Source of the DNA: Paenibacillus tianjinensis
GTDB lineage: Bacteria > Bacillota > Bacilli > Paenibacillales > Paenibacillaceae
Assembly (NCBI RefSeq): GCF_017086365.1
Contig: NZ_CP070969.1
Location: forward strand, 2,232,001-2,296,000
Reading direction: 5' to 3'
DNA: 64,000 nt
In this document: positions 27,393 through 37,255 of the stretch, one piece after another
How positions within the stretch are numbered: the stretch's first letter is position 1
How the letters are laid out: every line of letters begins with the position of its first letter
Notes under the pieces: generated by a model
Told to the model about the DNA's origin: nothing
The model's database searches: none
What the model saw: only the letters and a program-made list of their open reading frames with translations
Made by a program: the position numbers and the translations under genes

Positions 27393-28157
27393 ATGAGCGC
27401 ACCAGGACATAAGAAACAAAGGATTGATAAAGTGCTGTCCCATATGGGCATTGGCTCCCGCAGTGATATCCGCAAACAGGCGAAGCAGGGGCTAATCACT
27501 GTGAACGGTGCTGTGGTCAAAGACAGCGGATTTCATGTGGACCCCTACAAAGACGAGATTGAGGTGGGCGGTGAACCGGTCCGCTACCGTGAATATGTGT
27601 ATTTGATGATGAACAAGCCGCCCGGCGTCTTGTCTGCCACTGAAGACAAGCGGGACCGGACAGTGCTTGATTTACTAAAGCCGGAGCATGCGCAGTTTGA
27701 ACCGTTTCCGGTCGGCAGGCTGGACAAGGATACCGTTGGACTACTGCTGCTCACCAATGACGGCAAGCTTGCCCATGAGCTGCTATCCCCGCGCAAGCAT
27801 GTGCCGAAGACCTATGAGGCAACAGTGGAGGGAGAGGTAGATGCCGCTGATGTCGCGGCGTTTGCAGCCGGTGTCGAGCTGGAGGACGGCTATGTCACAC
27901 TGCCCGCTCAGTTATCGATTCTCAGCCGTGAACGCGGCAGTAAGACGATCTCGCAGATCTCTCTTACCATTACGGAAGGGAAATTCCATCAGGTAAAGCG
28001 GATGTTCATCGCCGTAGGGAAAAAGGTGACTTTTTTGAAGCGGGTATCGATGGGAGAATTAAAGCTGGATGAAAGTCTGCCGCTGGGTGCCTGCCGGGAG
28101 TTAACTGCTGCGGAACTGGAATTGCTGACCGGTACAGCAGATGGAGCAGCCGATTAA
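27393..28157 (+). CDS. rsuA: 16S rRNA pseudouridine synthase, RsuA family
   Basis: 254 residues with an N-terminal S4 RNA-binding domain (RIDKVLSHMGIGSRSDIRKQ) and the RsuA/RluB catalytic block GRLDKDTVGLLLLTNDG with its catalytic Asp. It isomerises a uridine in small-subunit rRNA. Start three bases after the methyltransferase stop, so the two rRNA-modifying enzymes are probably one transcript. Confidence 0.9.
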   Translation: MSAPGHKKQRIDKVLSHMGIGSRSDIRKQAKQGLITVNGAVVKDSGFHVDPYKDEIEVGGEPVRYREYVYLMMNKPPGVLSATEDKRDRTVLDLLKPEHAQFEPFPVGRLDKDTVGLLLLTNDGKLAHELLSPRKHVPKTYEATVEGEVDAADVAAFAAGVELEDGYVTLPAQLSILSRERGSKTISQISLTITEGKFHQVKRMFIAVGKKVTFLKRVSMGELKLDESLPLGACRELTAAELELLTGTADGAAD

Positions 28158-28280
28158 CCGAAGAATTTGGCTAAACGATTATTACAGGCTTAATTAAAGA
28201 GCGGTCTCTCGTTGACCGGACTTTGGTAAGCTTGCTTAATATAGCTGTATAGATAAACAGACGGACAAGGATGGTGAGGT

Positions 28281-29078
28281 ATGAAATACAAACTGATTGC
28301 ATTAGACGTGGATGGAACGCTGCTGAACGATGATCATCACTTAAGTGACGAGAATAAAGAAGCGATTGCCGAGGTTACACAAATGGGCGGACAAATTGTA
28401 TTATGTACGGGCCGCAGCCCGCAGAATTCAATTCCTTTTATGGAAGAGCTGGGATTGTCCGGGTATGTGCTTGGCCATAATGGCGCGGTGACGGTATCGG
28501 TAAGTGATCGCAAAGTGCTTGATCAATACGGCATGGACGGGCGCGGGCTGGACCCGTATATCGAATATTGCCGGAAGCATAATATACATTTCGATGTAAG
28601 TACCGCCTTTGAGATGTATGTTGATAATGCGGATAATCTGACCAAGGAAGCTCATTTCATGTATGAGCATTTCCGGATCGTCCCGGCGTCTCTGCCTGGC
28701 TGGGAGGAATTCCGCGAACCGATCGTCAAATTCACGGTATTCACGCAAGCAGACACTTTGGATGAAGCAATGCGCGAATGGGGAACCTGGACCCAGCAGT
28801 ACAACCTCCAACGCAGTGGAGAGTTTTTTGCTGATTTTATGCATCAGGATGCGTCCAAAGGCAATGCGCTGAAGAATCTTGCAGCGAGGCTCGGAATTCA
28901 GCGGGAGGAAGTGCTGTCTATCGGGAATTATTATAATGATATTTCCATGCTGACTTACGCGGGTCTTGGAATTGCAATGGAGAATTCACCGCTTGAAGTC
29001 AAAGCTGCTGCGGATGCGGTTACGGGTACGAATAACGAACATGGCGTGCGTGACGCACTGTTAAAATATTGCTTATAG
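28281..29078 (+). CDS. Cof-type HAD hydrolase
   Basis: 265 residues. HAD motif I ALDVDGTLLNDD, motif II TGRS, the Lys of motif III in DASKGNALKNLA and motif IV GNYYNDISML are all present, together with the type IIB cap. Members dephosphorylate sugar or cofactor phosphates (FMN, pyridoxal phosphate); the substrate cannot be named. ATG behind GGTGAGG. Confidence 0.9.
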   Translation: MKYKLIALDVDGTLLNDDHHLSDENKEAIAEVTQMGGQIVLCTGRSPQNSIPFMEELGLSGYVLGHNGAVTVSVSDRKVLDQYGMDGRGLDPYIEYCRKHNIHFDVSTAFEMYVDNADNLTKEAHFMYEHFRIVPASLPGWEEFREPIVKFTVFTQADTLDEAMREWGTWTQQYNLQRSGEFFADFMHQDASKGNALKNLAARLGIQREEVLSIGNYYNDISMLTYAGLGIAMENSPLEVKAAADAVTGTNNEHGVRDALLKYCL

Positions 29079-29215
29079 CCCTCATATGAGATCGAAGCCA
29101 AGCATATAACGGTGCCGGACGGCGCTGTTTATGCTTTTTTGTCATGTGCAGGATTGTTGCAAAAGGGGGATCAACCCGTATTTGTTAAGGGGCTATTCTG
29201 AAAATAAAATCCATA

Positions 29216-29269
29216 TGAAAAAAAACAAGCGGCTGTTCCGCCCGGTATAGGGCGGTAAGGCCGCTTGTT
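29216..29269 (-). terminator. Minus-strand terminator of the small peptide gene
   Basis: AACAAGCGGC...CCGCCC pairs with GGGCGG...GCCGCTTGTT; an eight-A run on + gives a T run on the minus strand. It follows the gene ending at 29298. Confidence 0.85.
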
Positions 29270-29297
29270 GTCACTGTTGCAGTGTCTTCGGATGGAA

Positions 29298-29387
29298 TTA
29301 GACAAACAACGAACGCGAAATGATGACTAGCAAAATGAAGAGTACCAAAATCGCACCGGTTGATGTGAAGCCTGGCATTGTACCCAT
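29298..29387 (-). CDS. Tiny membrane peptide, YjcZ-like sporulation family
   Basis: 29 residues: MGTMPGFTSTG then ILVLFILLVIISRS. GGGAGGAATCAGAT precedes the ATG. Shares the TSTG-ILVLFILLVII core with the peptide at 7124-7222, so the two are paralogues. Too short for most gene finders. A spore-related role is inferred from the YjcZ-like pattern. Confidence 0.75.
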   Translation of the reverse strand: MGTMPGFTSTGAILVLFILLVIISRSLFV

Positions 29388-29493
29388 ATCTGATTCCTCC
29401 CTTAACTCATGTCTAGTTCCCATTGCCGTGCACCCTGGCTGCAGCATCCCTGGGATAATGACATCATATGCGAAGGAAGGCCTTGTGAAATGG

Positions 29494-30891
29494 TCAGCTG
29501 CCTAACCCGCCGTCAAGATGGGCTTTCATGATTCTGAGTCCTTTAGGCAGATGGTTCTTAAGCTGGCCGGAGCTGGCTTTGCCCCAGCTGACCGGCAGCC
29601 CCTCTACCGTAACAAGCGTCCAGCCATGCAGCTCTGGCGGAACCGGCAGGCTTTCGCCCCGCAGCCAAGCCTGAATATCCAGGCTGTCCGCAGCCAAATC
29701 AAAGCTGCGTGCTGCCTGATCAGGCCTCAGTGCCATTGCCAGGGCATGGGCAGGTTCAATCCGGTTCTTCTTCAGGTGGGCGATATGCAGGCCGGCACGG
29801 GGCACCTTGAGACCTTCCAGCAGGCCGGTATGCATACGTTCGCTGAATGACTCCGGCAGCAAGTATAACGATTCCCCGAACAGAAGGGGTACGCCCTGCC
29901 CGGTAAACCCGGGAAGCTCGGCCGCGGCCCAGTTCATGAATTGCTGATAAGCATCCCGGACGGAGGATGTGAGCTTGGGACCGCTTTTGCCACGGTCGGC
30001 ATTTCGTTTGCTGCGGGGGCTTCCGCTGTCGTCATTGGCTGCTTTACGCAGCAACGCTACAAAGTGTCCTTCGCCTTTTTCCAGATGGGGCCAGAGTCTT
30101 TTTTGCGTGATGAGCTGCATATCCGGATAAGCTGCTGTAAACCGGGCAAGGGTCTCCTCATTTTCTTGACGGTTGAACGTGCAAGTCGAGTAGGCCATAG
30201 TGCCGCCGGGCTTCAGCATAAGGTAAGCATCCTGTAAAATATCCCATTGTCTATCTGCACACATCTTCACATGCTCAGGTGACCATTCGCTGACGGCGTC
30301 GGGATCCTTGCGGAACATGCCTTCCCCCGAACAAGGCGCATCGAGCATAATCCGGTCGAAGACCTCCATGAACCGCCGCGACATTTCCCCCGGACTGCTG
30401 CTTGTCACCAGTGCGTTGGAAATACCGAGCCGCTCGACATTTTCAGCCAGAATTTTGGCCCGTTCAGGGTGTATCTCATTCGAGACAAGCAGTCCTTGTC
30501 CCTGCATTAAAGAAGCGAGATGTGTGGTTTTGCCTCCGGGTGCTGCGGCCAGATCAAGCACGGTTTCACCGGGGAGCGGGGCCAGCAGCTCGGCAGCGGA
30601 CATTGCAGACGGTTCCTGAATATAATATAATCCGGCCGAATGATAGGGATGTCTGCCCGGCCGGGCAGGATCTTCATAGTAATAGCCTGTGGGGCACCAC
30701 GGAACCGGCGTCAGGCCAAACAGTGAAATTGCATGTGAAGCAGGACCGCTGCCGGGAGCAGCTTTTAAAGTATTTAACCGCAAGCCTTGAGTCCTCGGCA
30801 TATTATAGCTGTGCAGAAAAGCGTCCGCCTCCTGCCCCAGCATCTCTTTCATGGCAGTGGTATAAGCGGCGGGCAGCCGTTCTTCCTTCAT
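29494..30891 (-). CDS. RsmF/NOP2-type rRNA cytosine-C5 methyltransferase (paralogue)
   Basis: 465 residues with the same layout as the gene at 25863: PWCPTGYYYEDPARPGRHPY, LDLAAAPGGKTTHLASLM, DAPCSGEGMFRKD, YSTCTFNRQENEE, then a C-terminal RsmF-type domain. Both catalytic Cys are kept, so both enzymes should be active. It lacks the Gly/Arg insertion of its relative. ATG with AGAGGAGA upstream. It faces the plus-strand cluster and has its own 5' region. Confidence 0.9.
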   Translation of the reverse strand: MKEERLPAAYTTAMKEMLGQEADAFLHSYNMPRTQGLRLNTLKAAPGSGPASHAISLFGLTPVPWCPTGYYYEDPARPGRHPYHSAGLYYIQEPSAMSAAELLAPLPGETVLDLAAAPGGKTTHLASLMQGQGLLVSNEIHPERAKILAENVERLGISNALVTSSSPGEMSRRFMEVFDRIMLDAPCSGEGMFRKDPDAVSEWSPEHVKMCADRQWDILQDAYLMLKPGGTMAYSTCTFNRQENEETLARFTAAYPDMQLITQKRLWPHLEKGEGHFVALLRKAANDDSGSPRSKRNADRGKSGPKLTSSVRDAYQQFMNWAAAELPGFTGQGVPLLFGESLYLLPESFSERMHTGLLEGLKVPRAGLHIAHLKKNRIEPAHALAMALRPDQAARSFDLAADSLDIQAWLRGESLPVPPELHGWTLVTVEGLPVSWGKASSGQLKNHLPKGLRIMKAHLDGGLGS

Positions 30892-31075
30892 AATTCATTC
30901 TCCTCTAGTTAATTTCAAAACAGGCTCAGGTGTTCTTATTCCTTGCTGTTTCAGGTGGATACCGATAAAATCAAGGTATGGGACCTAAGCGTGCCTGTAA
31001 ATGTACATATATACAACTATATCATAATTGCCGGGTCTCACCGTAATCAGGGCAATCGAAAAGGGGATGTACCTT

Positions 31076-32212
31076 ATGAATTTGCTGCAAGCGCTATTCT
31101 TCCCGCCGGAGCAGCCCGGTGGCGTATCTTCTATGATCCCTTATCTGCAGGAGCGGTTCCGTTCCAGCCGCTGGGATATGGATTTATTCTGGCTGCCCAA
31201 GCGAATTCGGGGCAAGGGACGCGAAGAGATTGTCTTTGATACATTTGACTGGACTTTATACGGCGAAAGTCCGGTTGTGCAAAAATATATTCAGACCTAC
31301 CGCGATTATATCTGGTGGACGAAGCTGCGGATGAACAAGCAATATGATCTGATCCATGCCCATCATCCGATTGCCGGCCTGGCGATGAAAAAAATCTATC
31401 CGGACATTCCACTCATTCAAACGCTGCATTCCAGCTATGAACGTGAGCTGATTTTGAATGGTGTGATTGAAGAGGGCGGGGTGGAGCATCAGTTTCTGGT
31501 GTCCATTTACCGCGAGCTGGAGCATGCCAGTGACCGTCTGATGACGGTATCACGCTCGTTCGCCGACTATTTAGCGCCTTATATTGATCATCCTGATCAG
31601 ATCAGCATTATTCCCAACGGTTTTGATGAAAAAAGATTTAAACCGGTGCCGCATGACAACAGCATTCCGCAACTTGTGACAGTCACCCGCCTGGTGCCGG
31701 CGAAAGGGATTGATACCTTATTTAGAGCCTGTGCAGAGCTGAAAAACCGCGGCCACGAATATGTGCTGCATATTATCGGGGACGGACCTTCACGGGCTGA
31801 GCTGGAGCTGCTCGCACAGGAGCTCGGAATTTATAATGAAACTATTTTTTACGGGTATACGCTGCATCCGGAAGAGTTTATGCCGTTCTTTGATATCTTT
31901 GTTTTGCCATCGCGCGCGGAAGCGTTCGGTTCGGTGTTTGCGGAAGCTGCGCTTAGCTGTCTTGCTCTGGTAGGCACGAATGTAGGCGGGATTCCTGAAC
32001 AGATTGAGGACGGGGTGAACGGCCTGCTGGTGAATCCGGATGACCAGATGGCGCTTGCGGATGCGCTGGAAAAGGTGATTACGGATCCGGGCTACCGCTA
32101 TGAGCTGTCTAGATCTGCATGGGATAAAGCGAAGAGCCTCTATTCTCTGACCCGTGTCGCCAATGAGCTCAAGAAAACCTATTTACAGTATCAGCCGGGA
32201 ACGAAAGGGTGA
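31076..32212 (+). CDS. Glycosyltransferase family 4
   Basis: 378 residues from ATG 31076, nine bases after AAAAGGGG. N-terminal domain opens with LLQALFFPPEQPGGVSSMIPYL; the C-terminal GT-B half contains VTVTRLVPAKGIDTLFRA, IIGDGPSR and the nucleotide-sugar-binding EX7E-type stretch SRAEAFGSVFAEAALS. Sugar and acceptor unknown. It stops four bases before yhaO; the reason for this pairing is not clear. Confidence 0.88.
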   Translation: MNLLQALFFPPEQPGGVSSMIPYLQERFRSSRWDMDLFWLPKRIRGKGREEIVFDTFDWTLYGESPVVQKYIQTYRDYIWWTKLRMNKQYDLIHAHHPIAGLAMKKIYPDIPLIQTLHSSYERELILNGVIEEGGVEHQFLVSIYRELEHASDRLMTVSRSFADYLAPYIDHPDQISIIPNGFDEKRFKPVPHDNSIPQLVTVTRLVPAKGIDTLFRACAELKNRGHEYVLHIIGDGPSRAELELLAQELGIYNETIFYGYTLHPEEFMPFFDIFVLPSRAEAFGSVFAEAALSCLALVGTNVGGIPEQIEDGVNGLLVNPDDQMALADALEKVITDPGYRYELSRSAWDKAKSLYSLTRVANELKKTYLQYQPGTKG

Positions 32213-32216
32213 GCAG

Positions 32217-33581
32217 ATGATTCCTTTCCGTTTTCTGCATGCTGCGGATCTGCATCTGGACAGCCGGTTTACCGGACTTTCGCAGCTTCCGCAAGCCATA
32301 CGCTCCTATTTACGGGATTCCACCTTCGCCGCCCTCGGGCGGCTTGTTGGCGTAGCTATTGAGGAGAAAGTTGATTTCGTTGTGATCAGCGGCGATGTAT
32401 ATGATGTTTCCGACGCATCACTGCAGGGCCAGCTGCGTTTTTATGAGGCGCTGAGGGATCTGGGTGCCCACGGCATCCATGTCTATTTCATTCATGGCAA
32501 TCATGATCCGCTCGATGGACCCCGCCTGCAAATGGAGCTGCCGGAGCATGTGACTGTGTTCGGTGCCGGTGAGCCGGGACAAGCAGTTGCCTGCCGCCGC
32601 AGCGATGGCAGAGAGGTTGCTGTAATCAGCGGTATTTCTTATCCCACCGCTAAGGTGACGGAGAATACGGCACTGCTGTTCAACCGCAAGCCGGGGAGTA
32701 CCTTGTTTCATATCGCTTTACTCCACGGAAATGTGGATGGTGATCTGCAGCATGAAACCTATTCACCGTGCAGCCGCAAGGATCTGATCGGACGCGGATT
32801 CGATTATTGGGCGCTGGGCCATATCCATAAACGCAGCATTCTGCACGAGAATCCTGTAATCGTCTATCCGGGCAATATCCAAGGGCGCAGCGTCAAGGAG
32901 ACCGGCCCTAAAGGCTGCTATGTTGTTGAAGTGAATGAAGAGGGGTATGCGCAGCTCCGGTTCCGTGAACTCGATTCTGTCCGCTGGCAGGTGCGGGAGA
33001 TTCCGATTGAAGGCCTGGCGGACGAAGCGGAATGGACACAGGCTGTGGAACAGGCGGTGGAAGATATCCGGGAAGAGCTTCCGCAGCTGATGTCTGTCGT
33101 GCGCTTCCGGCTCACCGGCAGGGGAAAGGTGCACCGGATGCTTTCGGAAAAAGGAGCTGCAGCCGATCTGCTTACCGAGCTGCAGCGGCGGGAAACTGTC
33201 CGAGCCGAACGCAGGGAGTATGCCGGACTCGTCTGGACCGAAGGTTTCGCGGTGGAAACCGGCCTGGCGGTTGACCGGGAACGATTGCTTCAGGAGGACA
33301 GCTTCCTCGGTGAAATGTTGCGGCTCTCCAGACTTAGCGGACAATCTGCGGAAGGGCTGGATGATCTGCTCTCTGCTGCGCTCAAGCCGCTGATGGAGAA
33401 CCGGGAGCTGCGCAGGCTGCTCGCAGGCGCCGGGGAAGAAGAGAAACTGGGGTGGCTGACCAGTGCTGCGGAGCTCGGTATTACCCTGCTTAGCGGTGTG
33501 GAGGACGAGGATGGGACAGCAGGAGCCATGTTCTCCAATGGAGCGGCTGCTGCCAGGCAAGAGCGGGAGGCTGAAGAATGA
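32217..33581 (+). CDS. yhaO: YhaO-type DNA repair exonuclease (Mre11/SbcD-like)
   Basis: 454 residues. Calcineurin-like phosphoesterase motifs in order: HAADLHLDS, SGDVYD, HGNHDP, IALLHGNVDG and LGHIHKRS, all metal ligands present. As in SbcD/Mre11 it should be a Mn2+-dependent DNA nuclease. Its partner ATPase follows with a 4-base ATGA overlap, the usual nuclease-ATPase order. AAAGGGTGA precedes ATG 32217. Confidence 0.88.
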   Translation: MIPFRFLHAADLHLDSRFTGLSQLPQAIRSYLRDSTFAALGRLVGVAIEEKVDFVVISGDVYDVSDASLQGQLRFYEALRDLGAHGIHVYFIHGNHDPLDGPRLQMELPEHVTVFGAGEPGQAVACRRSDGREVAVISGISYPTAKVTENTALLFNRKPGSTLFHIALLHGNVDGDLQHETYSPCSRKDLIGRGFDYWALGHIHKRSILHENPVIVYPGNIQGRSVKETGPKGCYVVEVNEEGYAQLRFRELDSVRWQVREIPIEGLADEAEWTQAVEQAVEDIREELPQLMSVVRFRLTGRGKVHRMLSEKGAAADLLTELQRRETVRAERREYAGLVWTEGFAVETGLAVDRERLLQEDSFLGEMLRLSRLSGQSAEGLDDLLSAALKPLMENRELRRLLAGAGEEEKLGWLTSAAELGITLLSGVEDEDGTAGAMFSNGAAAARQEREAEE

Positions 33582-36500
33582 GGATTGAGCAGTTGCAGAT
33601 CGGCGGCTTTGGCCGCCTGCAGCAGCGGGAGCTCGGGCTGCAGGAGGGCGTTACTGTCCTATATGGGCGCAATGAAGCCGGCAAAAGCACGACGCTGCAG
33701 TTTATCCGGGCCATGCTGTTCGGAATTCCCAGCAGGGCCAATCCGGCGGAGAGATATGAGCCTGCACAAGGCGGGCAGCATGGGGGTGTACTGACCGCAT
33801 ACGACCGGGAAGGGGCGCGCTGGATGATCCGCCGCTATGCTGCTGGCGGAGAACTGCAGGGGCGGAGCGAAAAATTGAGCATTACCGTCAGCTATCCCGA
33901 TGGCAGAACGGAAGAAGCGACACAGGAAGAGCTGGAGCGGCGGCTTCTGGGTGGGATCTCACGAAGTATGTTCCGCCAGCTGTTCGCCGTGTCGCTTGAC
34001 GAGCTGCAGGAGCTCGGTGCGCTGCAGTCCGAGGAGATGAGCAGCTATTTGTTCCATGCCGGTATGGGCGGGGGCGGGGAAATTATGCGGGCTGAGCGTA
34101 AGCTTATCCAGGATGCAGAGAAGCTGTATAAGCCGCGGGGCAAGGTACAGGAGGCAGCAAAGATTCTGCAGCAAATCGAGAAGCTGGAGCGCGAGATGGC
34201 AGAAAGCCGCTCTTTTCTGCCGAGATATAACGAGAATTTGGCCGCACTTGAATTGACGGAACAGAAATTGATGCAGCTGGAGGCATCCCGCACGGGAGCC
34301 GGCAACAGGCTGGCGTTGCTGCGCAAAGCAGCAGATATCCGTGAGCTGTGGCTGAAATGGCGTGAGGCCCGCCTCGAGCTTGCCGATCTGCCGGTGATCG
34401 AGTCTTTCCCGGATAACGGGATGGCTCGGTGGCAGACGCTGGAGGGGGAGATCCGGAATGCAGAAAGTGCAGTATACCGGCTTAAACGCCTGCAAGACGA
34501 GCTTTCGGCCGAGCTTGCAGCGCATCCGCCGGACGAGCTGCTTGCTGCGCAGGGTCCGGTGCTAGAGCAGTTGGATCGCCGCCAGTCCAGCTATGAGGAC
34601 CGGCGAGCCGAGCGCCAGCGGCTGGAAGCCGAGCTTGCCTCACAGCAGGCACACCTGGAACGCATCCTGCGCAGCATCGGTGCTGGCTGGGGACCGGCGG
34701 AGCTTACCGGCTTCTCCGGCTCAGCAGCGGACCGTGAAGCAGCTCGGCGCTTCGCTGCGGCCTTCTCCGGCTACGACCGGCGGATGGAGGCCCGGGAGGC
34801 GGAGCGGCAAAGCCTCCGCTCCCGGATGGCCGCCGCTGCTGCCGCGCTGCAGGCGGCGGAACGCTCGCTTGCGCGCGAGCACACAAGCGGCGCAGCCAGC
34901 TTCGCGGGCCTCGCTCCGCGCAGCCCGCGCGAAGTGCTGCAGCTGTGGGACGAGCTGCAGCAGGCCGCCGAGCGCTGGCGCGAAGCGCAGCTCGGCGCAG
35001 GTGCCGGCGCCGGCCGCAGCCCCGGCGCAGGAGACCGCCGGGCGGCACGCTACCGGCGGCTGCTTGCCGCAGGCGCAGCGCTCACGCTGCTGCTGCCGGC
35101 GGCGCTGCAGCTGACCGGCGCGGCGCCGGTCAGCGTCTGGTCCGCGCTCGGCCTGCTGGCCGCCGCGGACCTGGCCCTGTGGGCCGGCCTGCGCGCAGCC
35201 GGCCGGGCTTCGTCCCCGCCGGGAACTGGCGGGGACAGCGGGGCAGCCGCAGCTGAGATGCTGCGGCTGCGGGGGCTTTTGCTCTCCGGCGCGGAGCCGG
35301 AGGGCGGACTGAGCCGGCCGGGACGCAGGCCGGCGGGTGGCGCCAGCCCTGATGCCAGCGGGCTGGAGGCCGGGATGAAAGAGCTGCGCCGCCTGATGGA
35401 AGCATGGAACGCTTGGCGGCAACGGATGGACCGGCTGTCCGGCGAACATGAGTCCTGCCGGACTGAAGCAGAGGCGCTCGCCGGGCAAGAGCGCGCACTG
35501 GCCGAAGAGCTGAACCGTGCCGAGGCTGAGTTCACGGAGCTGGACGAACGATATGCTGAGTGGCTCCGACAGCGCAGCCTGCCGGAGGGCTTGTCGCCGG
35601 AAGGCCTGCCTGATATTTTTGCACTGGTTGAGCAGGGCAACGATCTGCTCCGCCAGCATAGCAAGCTGACTCAGCGGCTCAAAGAGCTGGAGGCGGAATG
35701 CGGCGCTTATGAGCAGGAAGCCATGTTGCTGATGCAGCAGGCCGGAATGACAGCTGCCAGCCGTTCAACTACTCCAGGCAGATCAGCGAGCGCAGCTGGT
35801 ATTGTTCCAGCATCTATCCGTCCGGACATTCCGTCACATGCAGCAGTTAATGAACCGGCATCAGCTATTCGGAATCGTCCGGCAACCCCGGAGGTAACCG
35901 CTACTCCTGCACTTCCATTAGCTGAGATTCCTACTGTTCATGTGCTGGAATTCTCTAACAGTACAACTATAGCTTCGATCACTGCGGATACTGGCCAGGG
36001 GAATTCCAATTTTAACTCGCTTGAAGCTGAAAGTAATCCTGTAGTCTCTGTATTCACGCTGCTTAGCTGGCTTGAGAACCGGAAGCGGGATTGGGATTCG
36101 TTGAAGCGTGTACTGCTGCGCCGGGAGGGTATCCATACCCGGTTGGCAGAGGTGCAGGTAGAACTTGCGGAGAACAGCCGGATCCTGGAGGATTTGAAGC
36201 AGCGCAGCAGCAGTCTGCTGCGTGAAGGAGGAGCCGTGGACGGTGAAGATTTTCTGCGGCGTTCGTCGGCGGTACAGCTCCGGGTCGAACTGACAAAATC
36301 TATCCGTCAATGGGAACTGGCGATGTTCGGCGGCTGGGAGGGCGGCGGGGCTGAACAGCTGCAGCAGCTTCTGGAGCATCATGATGCCTTTGCGCTGGAA
36401 CAGGAACGGTCCGCCGCGGAAGATACGGCGGCTAACATTGAAGAAGAACGGAATATGCTCCTGCAGCAGCGGGGTAAGCTGATGCAGGAACGGGAATATT

Positions 36501-37039
36501 TGAAGGACCGCTGTATGCAGGATACCGTCAATCAGCAGCTGGAGGAACAGCGGACCGCGTTGCGGAGTCTGGCCGGGCAATATGCGGTAAACGCTTTGGC
36601 TGCAGAATTGATCGGCCGGACTAGACGGATTTATGAGCAGGAGAAGCAGCCGCAAGTGCTGCAGCTCGCCTCTGCCTACTTCGCGAAGCTGACGCAAGGG
36701 GAATACCGGCGGATTGTAATGACACTCGGGCATAAGGAGCTAAAAGCGGAGCATGCTTCCTTAGGGCTTATAGACAGCGGGCTGCTTAGCCGGGGTACTG
36801 CGGAACAGCTCTACCTCGCCATCCGGTTGGCCCTAGCCGGGACAATGACCCGTCAGAATAGCCTGCCTCTCCTCTTCGATGATCTGTTCGTCAATTTTGA
36901 TGAACAACGTCTGTTTGCAGCATTGGCTCTAATCGGTGAGCTGTCGGCCACCCGGCAAATCGTAATGATGACCTGCCACCGCCATGTAGCCGAAGCAGCT
37001 GCACGGATTCTTCCCGCTGCTGCGGTAATCACAGTATAA
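33578..37039 (+). CDS. yhaN: YhaN-type Rad50/SbcC-like ATPase with central membrane hairpin
   Basis: 1153 residues. Walker A LYGRNEAGKSTTL at ~29-41; C-terminal signature RGTAEQLYLAIRLAL and Walker B LPLLFDDLFVNFDEQR. The arms are coiled coil. Residues ~486-546 contain two hydrophobic helices (LLAAGAALTLLLPAAL and WSALGLLAAADLALWAG) where Rad50 has its zinc hook; no CxxC hook is seen. Residues ~725-830 are a Ser/Thr/Pro-rich disordered insert of lower GC. The 34.9-35.3 kb part is far more GC-rich than its surroundings. With YhaO it should form a membrane-tethered DNA-end processing complex; function in cells unknown. Confidence 0.85.
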   Translation: MRIEQLQIGGFGRLQQRELGLQEGVTVLYGRNEAGKSTTLQFIRAMLFGIPSRANPAERYEPAQGGQHGGVLTAYDREGARWMIRRYAAGGELQGRSEKLSITVSYPDGRTEEATQEELERRLLGGISRSMFRQLFAVSLDELQELGALQSEEMSSYLFHAGMGGGGEIMRAERKLIQDAEKLYKPRGKVQEAAKILQQIEKLEREMAESRSFLPRYNENLAALELTEQKLMQLEASRTGAGNRLALLRKAADIRELWLKWREARLELADLPVIESFPDNGMARWQTLEGEIRNAESAVYRLKRLQDELSAELAAHPPDELLAAQGPVLEQLDRRQSSYEDRRAERQRLEAELASQQAHLERILRSIGAGWGPAELTGFSGSAADREAARRFAAAFSGYDRRMEAREAERQSLRSRMAAAAAALQAAERSLAREHTSGAASFAGLAPRSPREVLQLWDELQQAAERWREAQLGAGAGAGRSPGAGDRRAARYRRLLAAGAALTLLLPAALQLTGAAPVSVWSALGLLAAADLALWAGLRAAGRASSPPGTGGDSGAAAAEMLRLRGLLLSGAEPEGGLSRPGRRPAGGASPDASGLEAGMKELRRLMEAWNAWRQRMDRLSGEHESCRTEAEALAGQERALAEELNRAEAEFTELDERYAEWLRQRSLPEGLSPEGLPDIFALVEQGNDLLRQHSKLTQRLKELEAECGAYEQEAMLLMQQAGMTAASRSTTPGRSASAAGIVPASIRPDIPSHAAVNEPASAIRNRPATPEVTATPALPLAEIPTVHVLEFSNSTTIASITADTGQGNSNFNSLEAESNPVVSVFTLLSWLENRKRDWDSLKRVLLRREGIHTRLAEVQVELAENSRILEDLKQRSSSLLREGGAVDGEDFLRRSSAVQLRVELTKSIRQWELAMFGGWEGGGAEQLQQLLEHHDAFALEQERSAAEDTAANIEEERNMLLQQRGKLMQEREYLKDRCMQDTVNQQLEEQRTALRSLAGQYAVNALAAELIGRTRRIYEQEKQPQVLQLASAYFAKLTQGEYRRIVMTLGHKELKAEHASLGLIDSGLLSRGTAEQLYLAIRLALAGTMTRQNSLPLLFDDLFVNFDEQRLFAALALIGELSATRQIVMMTCHRHVAEAAARILPAAAVITV

Positions 37040-37255
37040 AGGAGCAAGCATAGGCAGAGGGTTCTCCCAGGAACCGTTACCCTATCCGTGAGTATCCGTG
37101 AGACAGTGTTCTGTTCCAAGGCCGTTGCCTCTTGCTTTTTTGCTGTTCCAGAAATTTTCATTTTAATCTGCTGTGAATACTATAGCTATAAGGATTGTAA
37201 GAGTGTTTTTGTCTTCTGGACAAAGTTATTCTGGAAAATTGGAAGAAGTCTTTCT

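Noticed and set aside
34721..35659. 312-codon open frame on the minus strand within yhaN
   Set aside because: It lies opposite the GC-rich part of a gene with clear motifs, has no ribosome site and only Arg/Pro/Ala-rich low-complexity content: an antisense shadow of high-GC codons.
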